Origin: Periconia sp. R9002
Taxonomy: Eukaryota; Ascomycota; Dothideomycetes; Pleosporales; Periconiaceae
DNA: 64,000 nt
NCBI GenBank assembly: GCA_023627715.1
Contig: JAMAHW010000075.1
Location: 62,001 to 126,000, forward strand
Direction: 5' to 3'
Under the pieces are notes generated by a model, which saw only the letters and a program-made list of their open reading frames with translations, searched no databases and had not been told where the DNA came from. A program made the translations under genes and the position numbers. Position 1 is the stretch's first letter, and each line of letters opens with the position of its first letter. Positions 10,382-21,614 of the stretch are shown one piece after another.

Positions 10382-10620
10382 ATCATTTACAGGTTGACAG
10401 TGCAGTTTTATTATGTGTGATCTCAGGTTCTCCAAAAGTAGTATCAATATGGTGTTAGGGATAAACCGGCATAGCCAATGTCCACGAAATTGGAATCATT
10501 AAGTGCCTACATACTTGAGTGATGAAGTGTTCAGTATGCTATTTGGAATACTCTAGGGCTTCAAAATTTGTATTAATTATGGCCCACACATGTAGTCGAG
10601 CAGAAAGTGCGAACGATTGA

Positions 10621-12069
10621 CTAGACAAGACTCTTTAACAATCTCTCAAGCACCGTGTCCGTGAATGTCCAAACGTTGCTCGAATACTCGCCACACCAGC
10701 TCCTCCCAGTCCACCACGTTTGACGATGTCCTTGAAGGTTGAACAGTTTCTGTACGAATCCATCTTCAAGTATTTCAACATCTTCTGGCCAGTTAACGCC
10801 TTCGTGGGACGATAATGCTTTGACTTCAACCTCACAGTCACCTGTGTAGTTCAAAGTCCCCGCTGCGATCAGCTGTTGTACGCTTGTATGAACTTTTGCC
10901 TCGGCTTGGTCACGCGTGATAGAAAAGTTAGCCGAAAGCATGACACGAAAGACATCCTGACCAGACGGACCAGTCGTGCCAAGACTAAGACTCTAAGGGT
11001 AGTCTCGAAAGTTGATATGGTTTGAGGGTACCACATCTTTCGGAAGGTAAGTGATCGATGTGTTTTCCGGTATACATGGGATTTTTGCCACGCCCACGTA
11101 CGACCACGAGGGTTTCCACGTTTCGAATACCTGCTGCTCGGTTGCATCTTGATCGAAGGCGTACAGGTTCTTTTGACTCGGATACGGTGTCCAAAGGACC
11201 CGCTTGGCTTTGATGAGCGTTTGAATATTGTTTGTGCTGGATTGAATGACAATGCGCACGCCTGAAGACCCTCTCTCCGTTTCCTTTATCGTAGAACTCA
11301 AGAAAACATCGTCTTTGAGCAATTCATAAGCGCGTTGGTACAACAGGCTATTGGAAACCAGTGGCTGCACAAAACTTCCCTCTACTGCGGCCTTCGTGAC
11401 CGGGGCCCCGAAAGCCTGGACCACATGCATGGTGGGAAGGGTTCGCAAGCTTCCAACACCAACACCCGAAATAACCACGATGCGAGGCACGGCCGCTTCG
11501 ATACCATTTTGTTTCACAAAATCTGCAAATGGCATGAGAAACTCCTCGGGTATTTGATCCGGCTCGGGAAAGTTCCAATAGCCCGGCTCAACTAAGTCGT
11601 TGTATTTGTCCACGAACTGCTGCCACTTTTTTAGCGCATCAGACGTCGCAACCGCCGATGGGGTCGAGTAGTTGAGTGCCTTTCCGGTCTCGACGTCGAC
11701 GTTGATTGCCTTCAATGCACGTGTTGAAAAAGCGCCAAGTTGAACGTCAAAACGTTCGAAAAAACTAACAGACGGACCATACTGCATGTATGTCTGCACA
11801 CCGTACTCAAGAGTAGTATTGGTCTCGGGGACAGTGTACGTATCGACGTGTCCACCCAGGCGGCCTTTGGTCTCAATGACTGCGATGCTGACGTTGAAGT
11901 CTTCTCGGAGTCGCACTGCAGCGTATGTGCCGGATGCCCCTCCACCGATGATGATTACATCTCTTTCTATGATTTGCGCCGGGGTAAAGTTGTGATCATT
12001 GATTCTAGCATGAACCGAAAGACCATAAGAAGATAGCAGAAAGCCTAGTACTGAGCCGCGCACTTGCAT
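10621..12069 (-). CDS. FAD-dependent amine-oxidase-like oxidoreductase, interrupted by an in-frame TAG (possible pseudogene)
   Basis: A secretory signal (MQVRGSVLGFLLSSYGLSVHA, start chosen at 12069; the frame also has an ATG at 12096) precedes a Rossmann dinucleotide fold (DVIIIGGGASGTYAAVRL) and the RLGGHVDTY loop. The C-terminal FAD/substrate region (LSSHEGVNWPEDVEIL, QTWWTGRSWCGEYSSNVW) is intact, and total length (about 480) suits the beta-cyclopiazonate dehydrogenase-like family. At 10995-10993 the single frame is cut by TAG after NFRDYP; the next codons SLSLGTTGPSGQDVF continue the same frame and look like family sequence. An intron explanation would need a 39-nt intron (GTACCC..CTTAG), shorter than normal. 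A nonsense mutation is simpler, leaving a protein that lacks its last third. Confidence 0.75.
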
Positions 12070-12096
12070 ATCGAAGATTTGGACCGTAGAGATCAT

Positions 12097-12941
12097 TGAT
12101 AAGATTTGAGCGTAAGATTCTGTTCGTTCCCGCGTGAGATTTTGTGCAGCTTCATGTGTCTACGACCCAGTCAGCAATGCAGACGATTACACTCAACATC
12201 CCCTCGGTTAACGCGCAGCTAGGTATGCACATCGGTTGACTCGGTGCCAGTTACCTTGTCAAGTAAGAGCGAATCAAGTTGATCTTCAGAACCAAGTGCC
12301 CCGGAAACGGTCTGCTTGTGCATGAATCTTTCTCTACTTATCCGGGCTGGTGGGAAATGCAAGCATGCTGTACCAGGAGAATTAATTTATTGTACATCGA
12401 TTCTTGCAAATGAGGAAAACTAAACATGAGTGTAGAATGGACAAGTTCATCATTCATGTTTGGAGGCGACCTCATGAATCACGTGCCCTAGTCACATGAC
12501 TGTTTGCCCTTATCCGTGTCAACGTATGTATGTCCAGAGTGTGCATCACAGGATCCGTCACCCTTTTCTCGACGGAACTCCATATTTGTGTTCTCCATCA
12601 AGATCAGCGTTTATAACCGGCCAGAATCAAAGCGCTAACCGAGAAAGTTTGGGCACATATATACAAAGATCGGTGTCGGCGTACTTTAGACCATATTTGG
12701 AAAATCTTATTGCGCATCCGTATTGGCGACGGTATGTTTGGCAGGAACAAATAATTCGCTTTCATCTTATCATTGAATGCACTTCGTACTGGAAAGACGG
12801 AGGCGACTGGAACATAGCATTGACTGCCCATGGGCGTCGTAAGAAGAGCAGACATTGTTCATGCAATCGATCATGGAGCAGATTATATTCCTCTAAAAAC
12901 AGATACATAAAGTCCTCACAACTGCAACAACGTCATACCTT
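12097..12941 (+). other. Intergenic stretch, no gene recognised
   Basis: Holds the upstream region of the flavin oxidase on the left and the 3' flank of the dienelactone hydrolase on the right. A 149-codon plus-strand open frame (12496-12945) has no motif and poor composition, and I do not accept it. No RNA or repeat seen. Confidence 0.5.
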
Positions 12942-13903
12942 TTAAGGATTGCTAGTTGTCGTAATACCGAACTTTCGCTGGAACCACACAATTGCTTGTT
13001 TCTCAGCTTCTTCCGCCTGCTGCGTCTCCTTTGAATCAGGCTTAACCCTACTGGCACGAACCGAAAATCCATGTTTTGCCCCGGGATAAATGACAACTTC
13101 GGAATCGATGTCTGCTTTGCTAGCGAGGATCTTCTGGGCTTCGTGGACCTGCTTCATCCCCATAACGGCATCATCATCTCCAATCGCTATGGAAAGATTG
13201 TGCTTCACGTTTTTGATATCTGCGGGGATGCTGAGGTTACTAGGATGCGCAGTGAAGATTGCATCGACCAATTTCCTTCCGCTTTCTGTCTTTGTTTCTG
13301 CAGTGTCGTGACTCAGCCTGACTGCGTGTAACCCACCCCAGCAAAAGCCTGCAATGCCCACTGGGAGTGTCGACTTGTTTTCGCGAAGGTCTTTGAGAAA
13401 TTTGGTGACTCTGGGCCAAGAGACGCCGAACCGGTTTCGGACCAGGAAAGGAATGAAATCTACCATCACGGCAACGACATAATAGCTGAAAATTGTTCAA
13501 TTCTGTCTGTAGTGTGGTGGGAAGGAATGATGGCTTACGGTTTATATAACCAACTTTCTGTTCCATCAAACATATGGGCCATGTTGATCATTGTCCTAAC
13601 GGGTGCAGCTTGGCCTGAAGTAAGTTAGTCCATGATCTATAACGAATATTCTCTAGGTGATGTACCATTCATGAAATCCGGAAGATATACGAGAAACTGC
13701 GCTGCAGAAGCATAATGATCTGCCAGTATTTGATTGTTGACAAAATCTACCCCAAATGCGTCGGGGATGATCACAACAATGCCCAATGCCTCTTTCCCAG
13801 CGGCCGGCTCGGCAATATAGGTACGGAGACCATAGACTGTCTCCCACCGCCCTGTGGGACTGCCTGGGTTTACGTGGCCCGTGAAGCATTGAGGGCAAGA
13901 CAT
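12942..13903 (-). CDS. Dienelactone hydrolase family protein
   Basis: Three exons join in phase: 13903-13666, 13614-13539, 13485-12942. The start codon gives MSCPQCFTGHVNPGSPTG, the standard fungal beginning of this family, and discards a long implausible extension. The alpha/beta-hydrolase triad is visible: nucleophile Cys in GIAGFCWGGLHAV, Asp in AIGDDDAVMG and His in PGAKHGFSVR. Family members open cyclic esters such as dienelactone in aromatic catabolism, and fungal copies are common beside secondary-metabolite genes. About 285 residues with no export signal, so probably cytosolic. It is divergent from a Zn2Cys6 regulator across a 317-bp shared upstream region, which suggests coupled regulation. 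Confidence 0.93.
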
Positions 13904-14220
13904 ACCGAAGTTCGTTGGATGGAAGAAGGGAATAGAGAAAAGGGGAGAGCAAAGGGGAGAGCAAAGAAATCTCAAGCGGATGGCCTGCATATATACATCA
14001 ATTGGCCTGGGTGTCAACTTATCAGTGACTAGATACGATCGCGTTGAAATTGCAACCCATGCATCATCCCTTGAGTACGATCCCCTCATTTTCCGGAATA
14101 GGTTTAGTTTAAGCGCACTCGGGGGAATGAGATGCCGCATGGGGCTGTGCGTGGGTGCGCTACCAGCGAAGAGAACACCGACTTTCCGATACCTCGTTGA
14201 ACAACGGAAACCGAATAGCA
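13904..14220 (+). promoter_or_regulatory. Shared divergent promoter region
   Basis: Only 317 bp separate the start codons of the dienelactone hydrolase (leftward) and a Zn2Cys6 regulator (rightward). It holds a near-perfect direct repeat AAAGGGGAGAGC at 13938-13949 and 13949-13960, plus other purine-rich sequence. No defined operator is claimed. Confidence 0.5.
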
Positions 14221-15987
14221 ATGGCCGAACAGCACCGTCAAAACGCAAAATCGGACGGATCTCGAAGCCGCACTGGCTGCATTACATGCAGAATTCGTAA
14301 GAAGAAATGCGATGAACAGCGTCCGGCATGTCGCGCTTGCTGTGATAGAGCATTAGCATGCTACGGATATGACAAACCAATTCCCATATGGTGTACCAAC
14401 AAGGCGAGTTGGAAAGAGGTTTGGAATTCGGACGAAGCCAAGCAACTACGGACAGCAGCAGACACTCGGTACAAACTGTCTCGAAGAGTTGGTACGAATA
14501 GCGGCAATGGCGCCTCCTCAATGCAAAATAACGAGGAAGAACGTACGAGAGCAAGTGCTCAGGGTGAGCACTCCCTCCATTTGATGAGCTGGAGGACACC
14601 TGCTGGCATTTATATGCTCCCGCCGGGCGTCCTGCTGAAGACTGGTGTAAATATATGGCAGCTGCGGCCAGAAACGGTATGGTGGGATAGTAAGATCCGA
14701 GATTTGACACCTACTCGCAGCACTTTCTCGAACGATGAAACAAGACTACTTATGATATACATGGATGTTATCCATCCCATCACACATACCTTTGAACGCC
14801 TCGACAGCGGCAGAGACCGCAGCTGGATGCTTGAACGGCTGGTCAGTAAACAGGCTCTGTATTGCTCTGCTTTGAGCATTAGTGCTTGCTTCGAGACTTC
14901 CTTGACGCAATCCCCGCGTATTAACAACATTGGCCTCTGTTCGAAAATGAAAGTGCTTCAAAGCAGGGCCATTCGTGAGCTTCAAGTCCAGATTGATGAG
15001 TTTGCCTCAATAAGTACTACGCCTGTTGGAGATTTTGTGTGGGCCGGGGTCCAAATATTGGATGTCATCTCCCATCTTGAAACTCTCGAGATATTCAGCA
15101 TGCTTCAGGGACATTGGGAGATGCATCACCAAGCTGCGAGGAGAATTTTGAATCATATTGAGATTTGCGTCCCGGCTGAACAACGAAATTCAGACCCTGA
15201 TGGGTCGATTATCGGAGCTACATTAGTGGGGTTGCCACTAGGCGACGCACGAAGGCGATCTATGGAGTTTGCTATCTGCAACTTCATATGGGTTGATGTT
15301 CTCGCCACATCTACGTTTGGGGCGCATTCTTATACTCCTTGCGCTTTTGACTACCTAGAACTCCTCGAGTCAGGGATCATCAAGCCCGATAAAGTCATGG
15401 GTTGCCATGGTCGCATCATGGCCATTGTATCCAAGATCTCAAGGCTCGAACAATGGAAAATGATGCAACGAGAGCAGGTGCATCGTGCTCATGTTGAGGG
15501 AGCCTTAGAACTTCAGGGCAGACAGCTTCGAGATCAGTTACAACACAGCATTGCCAAACTCGAAAATGACTATGACTCTGCCAAAATCACCTCTCTCGAG
15601 GAGGACATCAGGCTCGTCAGCATTATATGGGCTTACGGTGCACATGTCTTGCTACAAGCCACTGTTATCGACGCCAATCAACCCAATATAGACCAGACTT
15701 TTGTCGACATCTGCCTCCAAAAACTGGAAGATCTTCCCACTAGATTGGTGATGCGTACATCTTGGCCCTATACTATCGCGGGGAGCATGGCGTTGAGCAG
15801 CGCACAACATCCAAGATTCCAGCAAATCGTGGGCAGGGTTTTGCGCGAAGCACAGGCGCCTGGTATATCGTGGAAAGGAATGAAAGTGATGGAAGAATGT
15901 TGGAAACTGAGACGAATCCAAGGTGAAAAGCGCATCGGATGGAGAGAAGGCATGGAAAGCCTTGGAGCCAGAGTCATATTAACCTAA
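14221..15987 (+). CDS. Zn2Cys6 transcription factor with fungal-specific regulatory domain
   Basis: A single open frame of 588 residues from the ATG at 14221 (context AGCAATGG). The binuclear zinc cluster lies at about residues 20-46: CITCRIRKKKC, then six residues to CRAC, then six to C, the CX2CX6CX6CX2CX6C spacing of Gal4-type DNA-binding domains. A basic linker follows. The rest resembles the Fungal_trans_2 regulatory domain, with LLMIYMDVIHPITHTF, ALYCSALSISACFE and HWEMHHQAARRIL as recognisable helices. Predicted nuclear, binding CGG half-sites as a dimer. It shares a promoter region with the dienelactone hydrolase and may control it. No damage seen. Confidence 0.92.
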   Translation: MAEQHRQNAKSDGSRSRTGCITCRIRKKKCDEQRPACRACCDRALACYGYDKPIPIWCTNKASWKEVWNSDEAKQLRTAADTRYKLSRRVGTNSGNGASSMQNNEEERTRASAQGEHSLHLMSWRTPAGIYMLPPGVLLKTGVNIWQLRPETVWWDSKIRDLTPTRSTFSNDETRLLMIYMDVIHPITHTFERLDSGRDRSWMLERLVSKQALYCSALSISACFETSLTQSPRINNIGLCSKMKVLQSRAIRELQVQIDEFASISTTPVGDFVWAGVQILDVISHLETLEIFSMLQGHWEMHHQAARRILNHIEICVPAEQRNSDPDGSIIGATLVGLPLGDARRRSMEFAICNFIWVDVLATSTFGAHSYTPCAFDYLELLESGIIKPDKVMGCHGRIMAIVSKISRLEQWKMMQREQVHRAHVEGALELQGRQLRDQLQHSIAKLENDYDSAKITSLEEDIRLVSIIWAYGAHVLLQATVIDANQPNIDQTFVDICLQKLEDLPTRLVMRTSWPYTIAGSMALSSAQHPRFQQIVGRVLREAQAPGISWKGMKVMEECWKLRRIQGEKRIGWREGMESLGARVILT

Positions 15988-16495
15988 GACGGCCATCGAT
16001 GAAAACCATGTCCTGGCTGTCCAACTTCAAATGTTACTACAGTGTGACTGTGAGTTGAGCTGAATGCGCAACAGATACACGGTTGATGACGGTATGTGAT
16101 TGTGCTATACTTACGGTTGTGTACAAGAACGTTAGTCCTTCATATCTGGGTGGATCGGGAGATAGACGGCTTGCAGGCGACCTATACCACACACCACAGA
16201 TATCTTACATGATCCATCACAGTCAATCAAAAGTTTCTTTCTCTTTGCAATTGATTGGTTCTTACAGATAACTATTAGTCTCGTGATTGAGGCTTGTTAG
16301 TGTGTTAGCTCAACGATACTATCTACCACCCACTATCTAACTCGCCTTTCGCCTTCCACTAACTAGCACTGGATTGTCAATACTTTAGTGACTAGCGAAC
16401 CAGCGTGTAGCACAATCTATATCTATTCTATTGTAGTGATGTACACAGTTGGATCCCTTTTCTGCTTTCTCACAGGTATACGCTCTTTTGTCAGA
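15988..16495 (+). other. Convergent 3' intergenic region
   Basis: Lies between the ends of two convergent regulator genes. No open frame of interest and no repeat seen; presumably holds both polyadenylation regions. Confidence 0.5.
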
Positions 16496-18647
16496 TCAAA
16501 ATGGGTTCGGTACATTAAGATCGAGGAGTTGCAAAAAGTGTTGGGCTAGCCCGTTGACATCCGTTAGCCCCCACAGAGCAGTTGCGATTACTGGTATGAG
16601 GGCACCGTAGGAGTCGTCTAGCCCCACATGTGATAAGCAGAATTTGGCGCTCAGCAGGAGCGGAATTGGTGTGAAAGGATGCGTCTGTATAAATCCAGAG
16701 TTGGCATTCGTTTCCAAAAAAATATCGAGCAATGGCTGGGGGACTGACCTCGAAATGATTGAATTGAGCTAGTATGGGGATTAGCATGCCCAGCTCGCTC
16801 GCGGCATCCAGTGACTGCTGTTTGTTACCGGTGAGTGCCGCTTCCGGTGATTCCGCATTTAGCTGCTCGGACTCGAGATTCTCGCAGAGCATGAAGACAG
16901 CCATGTGCACACTTATGGCCAAGAAAACCAGCATGGCATTCGGATGCCCTTGCGTGGATGAGATCTGTGTCGACAGTATTTGGTACCGAGCCATCAAAAT
17001 CGCGTTTATGGACTGGTGCTTTCGGTAGAATCCCTGGACTGGGCTATGACCCCCGTACTCGAGAACAGGTTGTTGCTTCAGGTTCAGAGCCCGCCCGCAG
17101 ATAGTAGCTATGATGACTGATTCTGCGAACGGGGATATCTCGACCCCAGACAAGGTCTCGTTGCGCCGGCCGCTTTCAAACTCAGTAATGAATTCAGATA
17201 GAAAGCACATCACGGTGGGTTGTCCGCTCATGAAGTGAGAGTCCGGAGCTGGTAACCGGGTACCTATCTGGTAGAGGAGAAAAAGTAAGCTTTGAATGCA
17301 TCAGCCTGGGAGACCAAAGATACACGGGTGACAAAGAACGGAAAGACAAACCTCTCTCTCATCCAAAGTTAGGGGCAGCCCATCGACGACACTTATGAAA
17401 CGGTCAAGGTTGTATGCAACCCAAAACGTGCGCCGCATAGATTCTTGATCAACCCAGTCACTCTGAAGGCCTATTTGCGGATGTCTGTCAATCTCGTAAA
17501 GTTTCATCAACTGTACCAAGCGGAATGCTCTTCCAGCAGAGACCAAACATCGCTGAAATTGGTTGCTGATCAGTTCATACATTGACAATAGCACCCATGC
17601 CTGAGGCTGTTCAATACACTTCACACAATTTTCTTGGTTTTCCATCTCAACGGCGTCTAGAAGTCGCCGAGCCTCTGTGTAAAGCTCATGCCGAATCGTC
17701 TGGAACTGGCTCGATAGGCACGCTGCCATAGTCCACATGGCATATTGCAGACAGACCTTTGTCTTAGGCTTGTCGAGCTGCCTGGACCAAGAAAAATAGC
17801 GAAGTTTCTGTAGGATTGGTGCAAAGGCATGAACGCGGTCAAAATAGAGCTGGTCGCTAGTACGGATCAATATCACTGTCGAGGCACCCAGAAAGAATAG
17901 CTTGATAATGTCACTTACAGATCGCTGCAAACCAGAGGACTCAGATGTGCCCCAATTGGCAACCGGTCAAGCGAAGGAAATATTAAACTTGTATAAGCGT
18001 CGTCAACATCATCCGTGCGATTTGTTTGCATCAGCTGAGTGTTGGTGGCTGTAGACCAGGCCGAAATATTATTGAAATCGGCCGTCGCACTTGTCGACGA
18101 TATGGGAGGTATCTGAGTCACACTCCCTTCATTGCTGCGCTGTTCATCGTTGTCGGAATTGGAATTCTGGGGTTGGCCGCAGTTGGCTGACTGCCCCGTT
18201 TCTTGTTCGTTCAGGCGGGCTTCCAGAGCGGCTTCAATTGGCATCAGGGAAGTATTAGCTACAAATTTCATCTAAAAAAACACCTTCGGCATGCATAAAA
18301 CATACCTATTTTGTTTCGTAGAGCATTGACATGTCCTTTCTTGGGCCCTCGAGGAGAATGATCATCTCTTGTTATACATGTGGCCCCCGAATTGGCACAA
18401 GCGAGACACCGCGGTTTCCTTCGATCACAACGGAGCTTTCTTCTTCGGCATTGGTCGCACTACAGATCCAAAAGTTTTAGACAATCCAAGTGTCGACATA
18501 GAAGGGCAGCACAATTCGCGTTCTATGCCGCGAGAAAATAGAATAACTTACCGCGGAACCAACCTGCTGTCGAGGGCGTGGCTGTGCGGTGTTTTCGTTG
18601 CTGGCTGCAGACGGATAATCAAAAGACATGATTCTATATTCGGCCAT
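16496..18647 (-). CDS. Zn2Cys6 transcription factor (fungal_trans type), six exons
   Basis: Exons 18647-18552, 18459-18306, 18258-17919, 17856-17352, 17267-16749 and 16684-16496 join in phase to 600 residues. The zinc cluster appears only after joining exons 1 and 2: CDQCRRRKLRC, six residues, CLAC, six, C, followed by the linker SPRGPKKGHVNALRNKI. Exon 3 carries a Gln/Asn/Ser-rich stretch. Exons 3-6 form the fungal-specific domain, with DQLYFDRVHAFAPILQ, the signature RRTFWVAYNLDRFISVVDG and RLPAPDSHF. The closest relative in the window is the broken fragment at 36.7-37.2 kb. The overall pattern resembles XlnR-like regulators found in many biosynthetic clusters. It could regulate the polyketide cluster starting 3 kb away, but nothing in the sequence proves this. 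Confidence 0.92.
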
Positions 18648-21614
18648 ATCCAAACAATTTCACAGAACAGGAGGCATCAGCTAAGCTTCTTTACTTGTTC
18701 TCATCGTTCAGTTCCACAAGATTGTTGTGCATCTCTATATCTTAGCTTTATAATGTTTCATCAGGCGGCTCTGCCCCGTGCCGCAATACTGTTGGTTTTA
18801 CAATGTTGCACAATAGAGATACTTAGGTCCTTACTACTCTACTTACTATACGTAGACTTACGATACGGTCAGCGATTTGTTCTTAGGCGCCCATTCATGT
18901 GAACTCAGCTCGCCATCATGTAATCCTTCATACTTTGGCCTGCAGGCTATCTTTTTGGGGTGCTATCGCCTAATCTTTCATGCCTTGGCCTGCAGGTTCC
19001 CTTCTTTGGCGTTGCCTACATCTAACAATATCGCGCTTTCCGCCTCTGATCGGCGGCGCGTAACACTCCAAGGTTGTCTTGGTCTGCAAGGATTAGTTGA
19101 ATGAGAAGGGGGTAAGTCATACTCACCGTTTCGGCAACCCGCATTGCCGGCCATCCGTCTTACTACCACGCGGTTCCTACCCAAAAAACCAATCAAGTCT
19201 CTTAAAAAAATCTAAAGCATACTGCCAGTTGCTTGGGTGTCCTTCCGGGCCGAGGACGTTACCGAGTGTTTTTCTTTTTTTTTCTGCCTGCGCCGATAGC
19301 CAGAGTAACAATACTGTGCGGTGAGGAATCAATTAATACTTTTGTTAGAATTTACTTGCAAGCTTTATCTACTTTTTCTCCATGCTACGATTTTGTGAAG
19401 AGGGGTTTTTCCCCGTTAAATAGGGTAATGTTGAATAACATACTCCTTTGTCTTATATTCGGTTTCTGAATGGAAAATAAGCACGATGCGAGAAGGAAGC
19501 AAATGGTCGGTTGTGTGATACACATCAGGCTAGACTGTCTTGGTTCAGTGTCCAAAAGGTATCTTCCAGAATAGGCGAGGTAGTGCGAATATTAGGGCCA
19601 AAATCGTCATCTTATTATCTAGAGAGGCGAATGCGAATGCACATGCAACAGGTTTGAATGGTAAAAATTGACATTGTGTTTACTCGGTTATGCAGGGTTA
19701 TGCTGTCCAGGGTTAAAAAGCTTAAGTTTCAGCCGTTGAACAGTAGCACAGCCAGTGAATCGTTTAGAATTTGCGGAAAGCATCCCCACGTGGAGCGTTG
19801 ATGGCGTTTTAGGGTTGATTGCAGGCACAAGGCAACCGATTAGAAGTGGCGTGATGTGTACCATGGACAGAACTCAGCCGAAGCGAGACTGCCCTTGCCA
19901 AGTCATCTGCTAGCAATAATCGGTGATGAAAAAGGACTATGCATCAATGCGATCCTAAGTCAATTCATTAGAATCAAAGTCTGGCCCCTCTAAGTTTTCT
20001 TCATTGAAAAAGGTGGGGGCAAGCGTGGGGCAAGCATACTGCACGGCAATTTGAGACCTTGGGTGTAAGCTGATTTGCACTCAGCACCTCGGTTCTTGAG
20101 ACACGCATCGACGTATTCGCATCAAATGCCTGTTCAAGAACAGCCCAGATGTCATTCTTCTTTCAGCCATGTCATACGGCTGACATTAGTCTGGCTAGTT
20201 AGTTACTTCCCAGCGGCCCCAACTAAGAGCGCGGAGGTGGGGAGCTTGTATATCCCGCGCGGGCCGTGCCACTCTCCCCAGGTTTCGGTCTCCAACTTTA
20301 TTACTTCTTATCAGTTCAATTCAAAATCCTCCAGCTCAGCGGACGTGGTTAGCGGCTCCTACTCATCTCACAAACCCCTTTTGTAGTTAGCATTACAGTC
20401 CACCAACAATCTTAGGATATGTAGCAGTACAAGGTATGTCAAAAAGAGGGAATCCGAATGCATGGTGATAGACTACGCCGCAATGCAAATTATGTTCCGG
20501 AGATAGGTACACCAACCGATCGCGAAGAAAAAAACACTTTTGATTCCGGAGATAGGGGTAATCAGAGCCGAGAAGGAGGAAAGACAGGGAGAAAATAAAT
20601 TGATTAGTGAATGTTTTCCAACCCTCTGGATAGCTTCGCTGCAGTATGCATAAAAGAACTTCGTACAACTCGAGCCTAGAACCTGTAGTGTAGAACGGTC
20701 ACTGGTCCGATGAGCATTCTCTTGGCTCAGCTAGGGTTGATAATCAGGATTGATCACCAAGTAAGGCGCGCAAGTCTTTTAGAGTCTTGGATTAGATAGA
20801 GAATACGACAGTCAATGTAAATGATAGATAAAGTAAGCAGCGAAAAACAAGGATAGGCGGATGCCCTTACTAATGTCATGTCCTGGGCCTTATGTCAGAT
20901 TTGAGGTGGTTGGTTATATCACGTATTGTATGGTTTTATCTAGGGTGCCTAGAGAGAACTCTTGCATACGGGGGGCAGCGCTAAGCCTAAGTAGGAAGAG
21001 GGTACACACTCTCCTAACACTTTTTGCACTAGTTCTTGTTCGGAAAGCATTAACATTAGTAGTACTCTTTAAACACTCTTTTAACACTAGATTCTACATA
21101 GTAATACTGAATAATATAGACGTATATTCTAGCTCTCAAGTAGTCAAAAAAGAGACGGCTTAAGCACGAAACATCATCGAATTAGGTGACGTTAGTAGGC
21201 CGAGCTAAGCGAGTAGTATTCACCTCTGAGTCTCCAATTGGGGTTACCGTACAGTCGGCAGAAGTTTTTCCAACGGTCAGCTTACAACGCGTTTCGACGC
21301 CAAGTGATCCTGAAGAGGAAAATGGCGCAGTAATTCTGATTGCGGAGTGAACAAAGTCCCACGACGCCGGGGACTGGAGGAACTGTCCAGGCAATGATAT
21401 CAGACCCACAGTGATCTTATACAGGAAAAGAGTATTCTGGTCCACTTTTAAGATTTCGAGGACTCAGAAAATCTCAGGGTAAAAGTCACCCCCCAGGAAA
21501 TCAACTGTAAATCTGTCAGACCGAAACTTCTTCTTCCCTACTCTGAAAGTTGTTGCAGGTTACGGAACTCAAGCACTCGATACTGAGCATCACGTCGCAA
21601 GCAGTACCTTCACC
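18648..21614 (+). other. Gene-free region of about 3 kb
   Basis: No open frame shows a family motif. A short duplicated phrase (TTGGCCTGCAGG, near 18936 and 18983) and a low-complexity A+T-rich block (about 21020-21165) suggest old repeat-derived material. The block near 21020-21165 has repeated ACTCTTT/TTAACACT phrases and an open frame without recognisable homology. The last bases hold the promoter of the SDR at 21615. Confidence 0.45.

Noticed and set aside
10993..11031. 39-nt intron removing the TAG in the flavin oxidase
   Set aside because: Below usual minimum intron length and it would delete likely conserved residues; noted only as a weak alternative.
12496..12945. 149-codon plus-strand frame
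   Set aside because: No motif, Cys/Arg/Tyr-rich odd composition, overlaps the 3' end of the dienelactone hydrolase on the other strand.
13904..14248. N-terminal extension of the dienelactone hydrolase up to 14248
   Set aside because: The family begins at MSCPQC (13903); the extension would run through the divergent promoter and into the neighbouring regulator.
20861..21163. 100-codon frame in an A+T-rich block, thought possibly transposon-derived
   Set aside because: No reverse transcriptase, integrase or transposase motif can be read and no terminal repeats were found.
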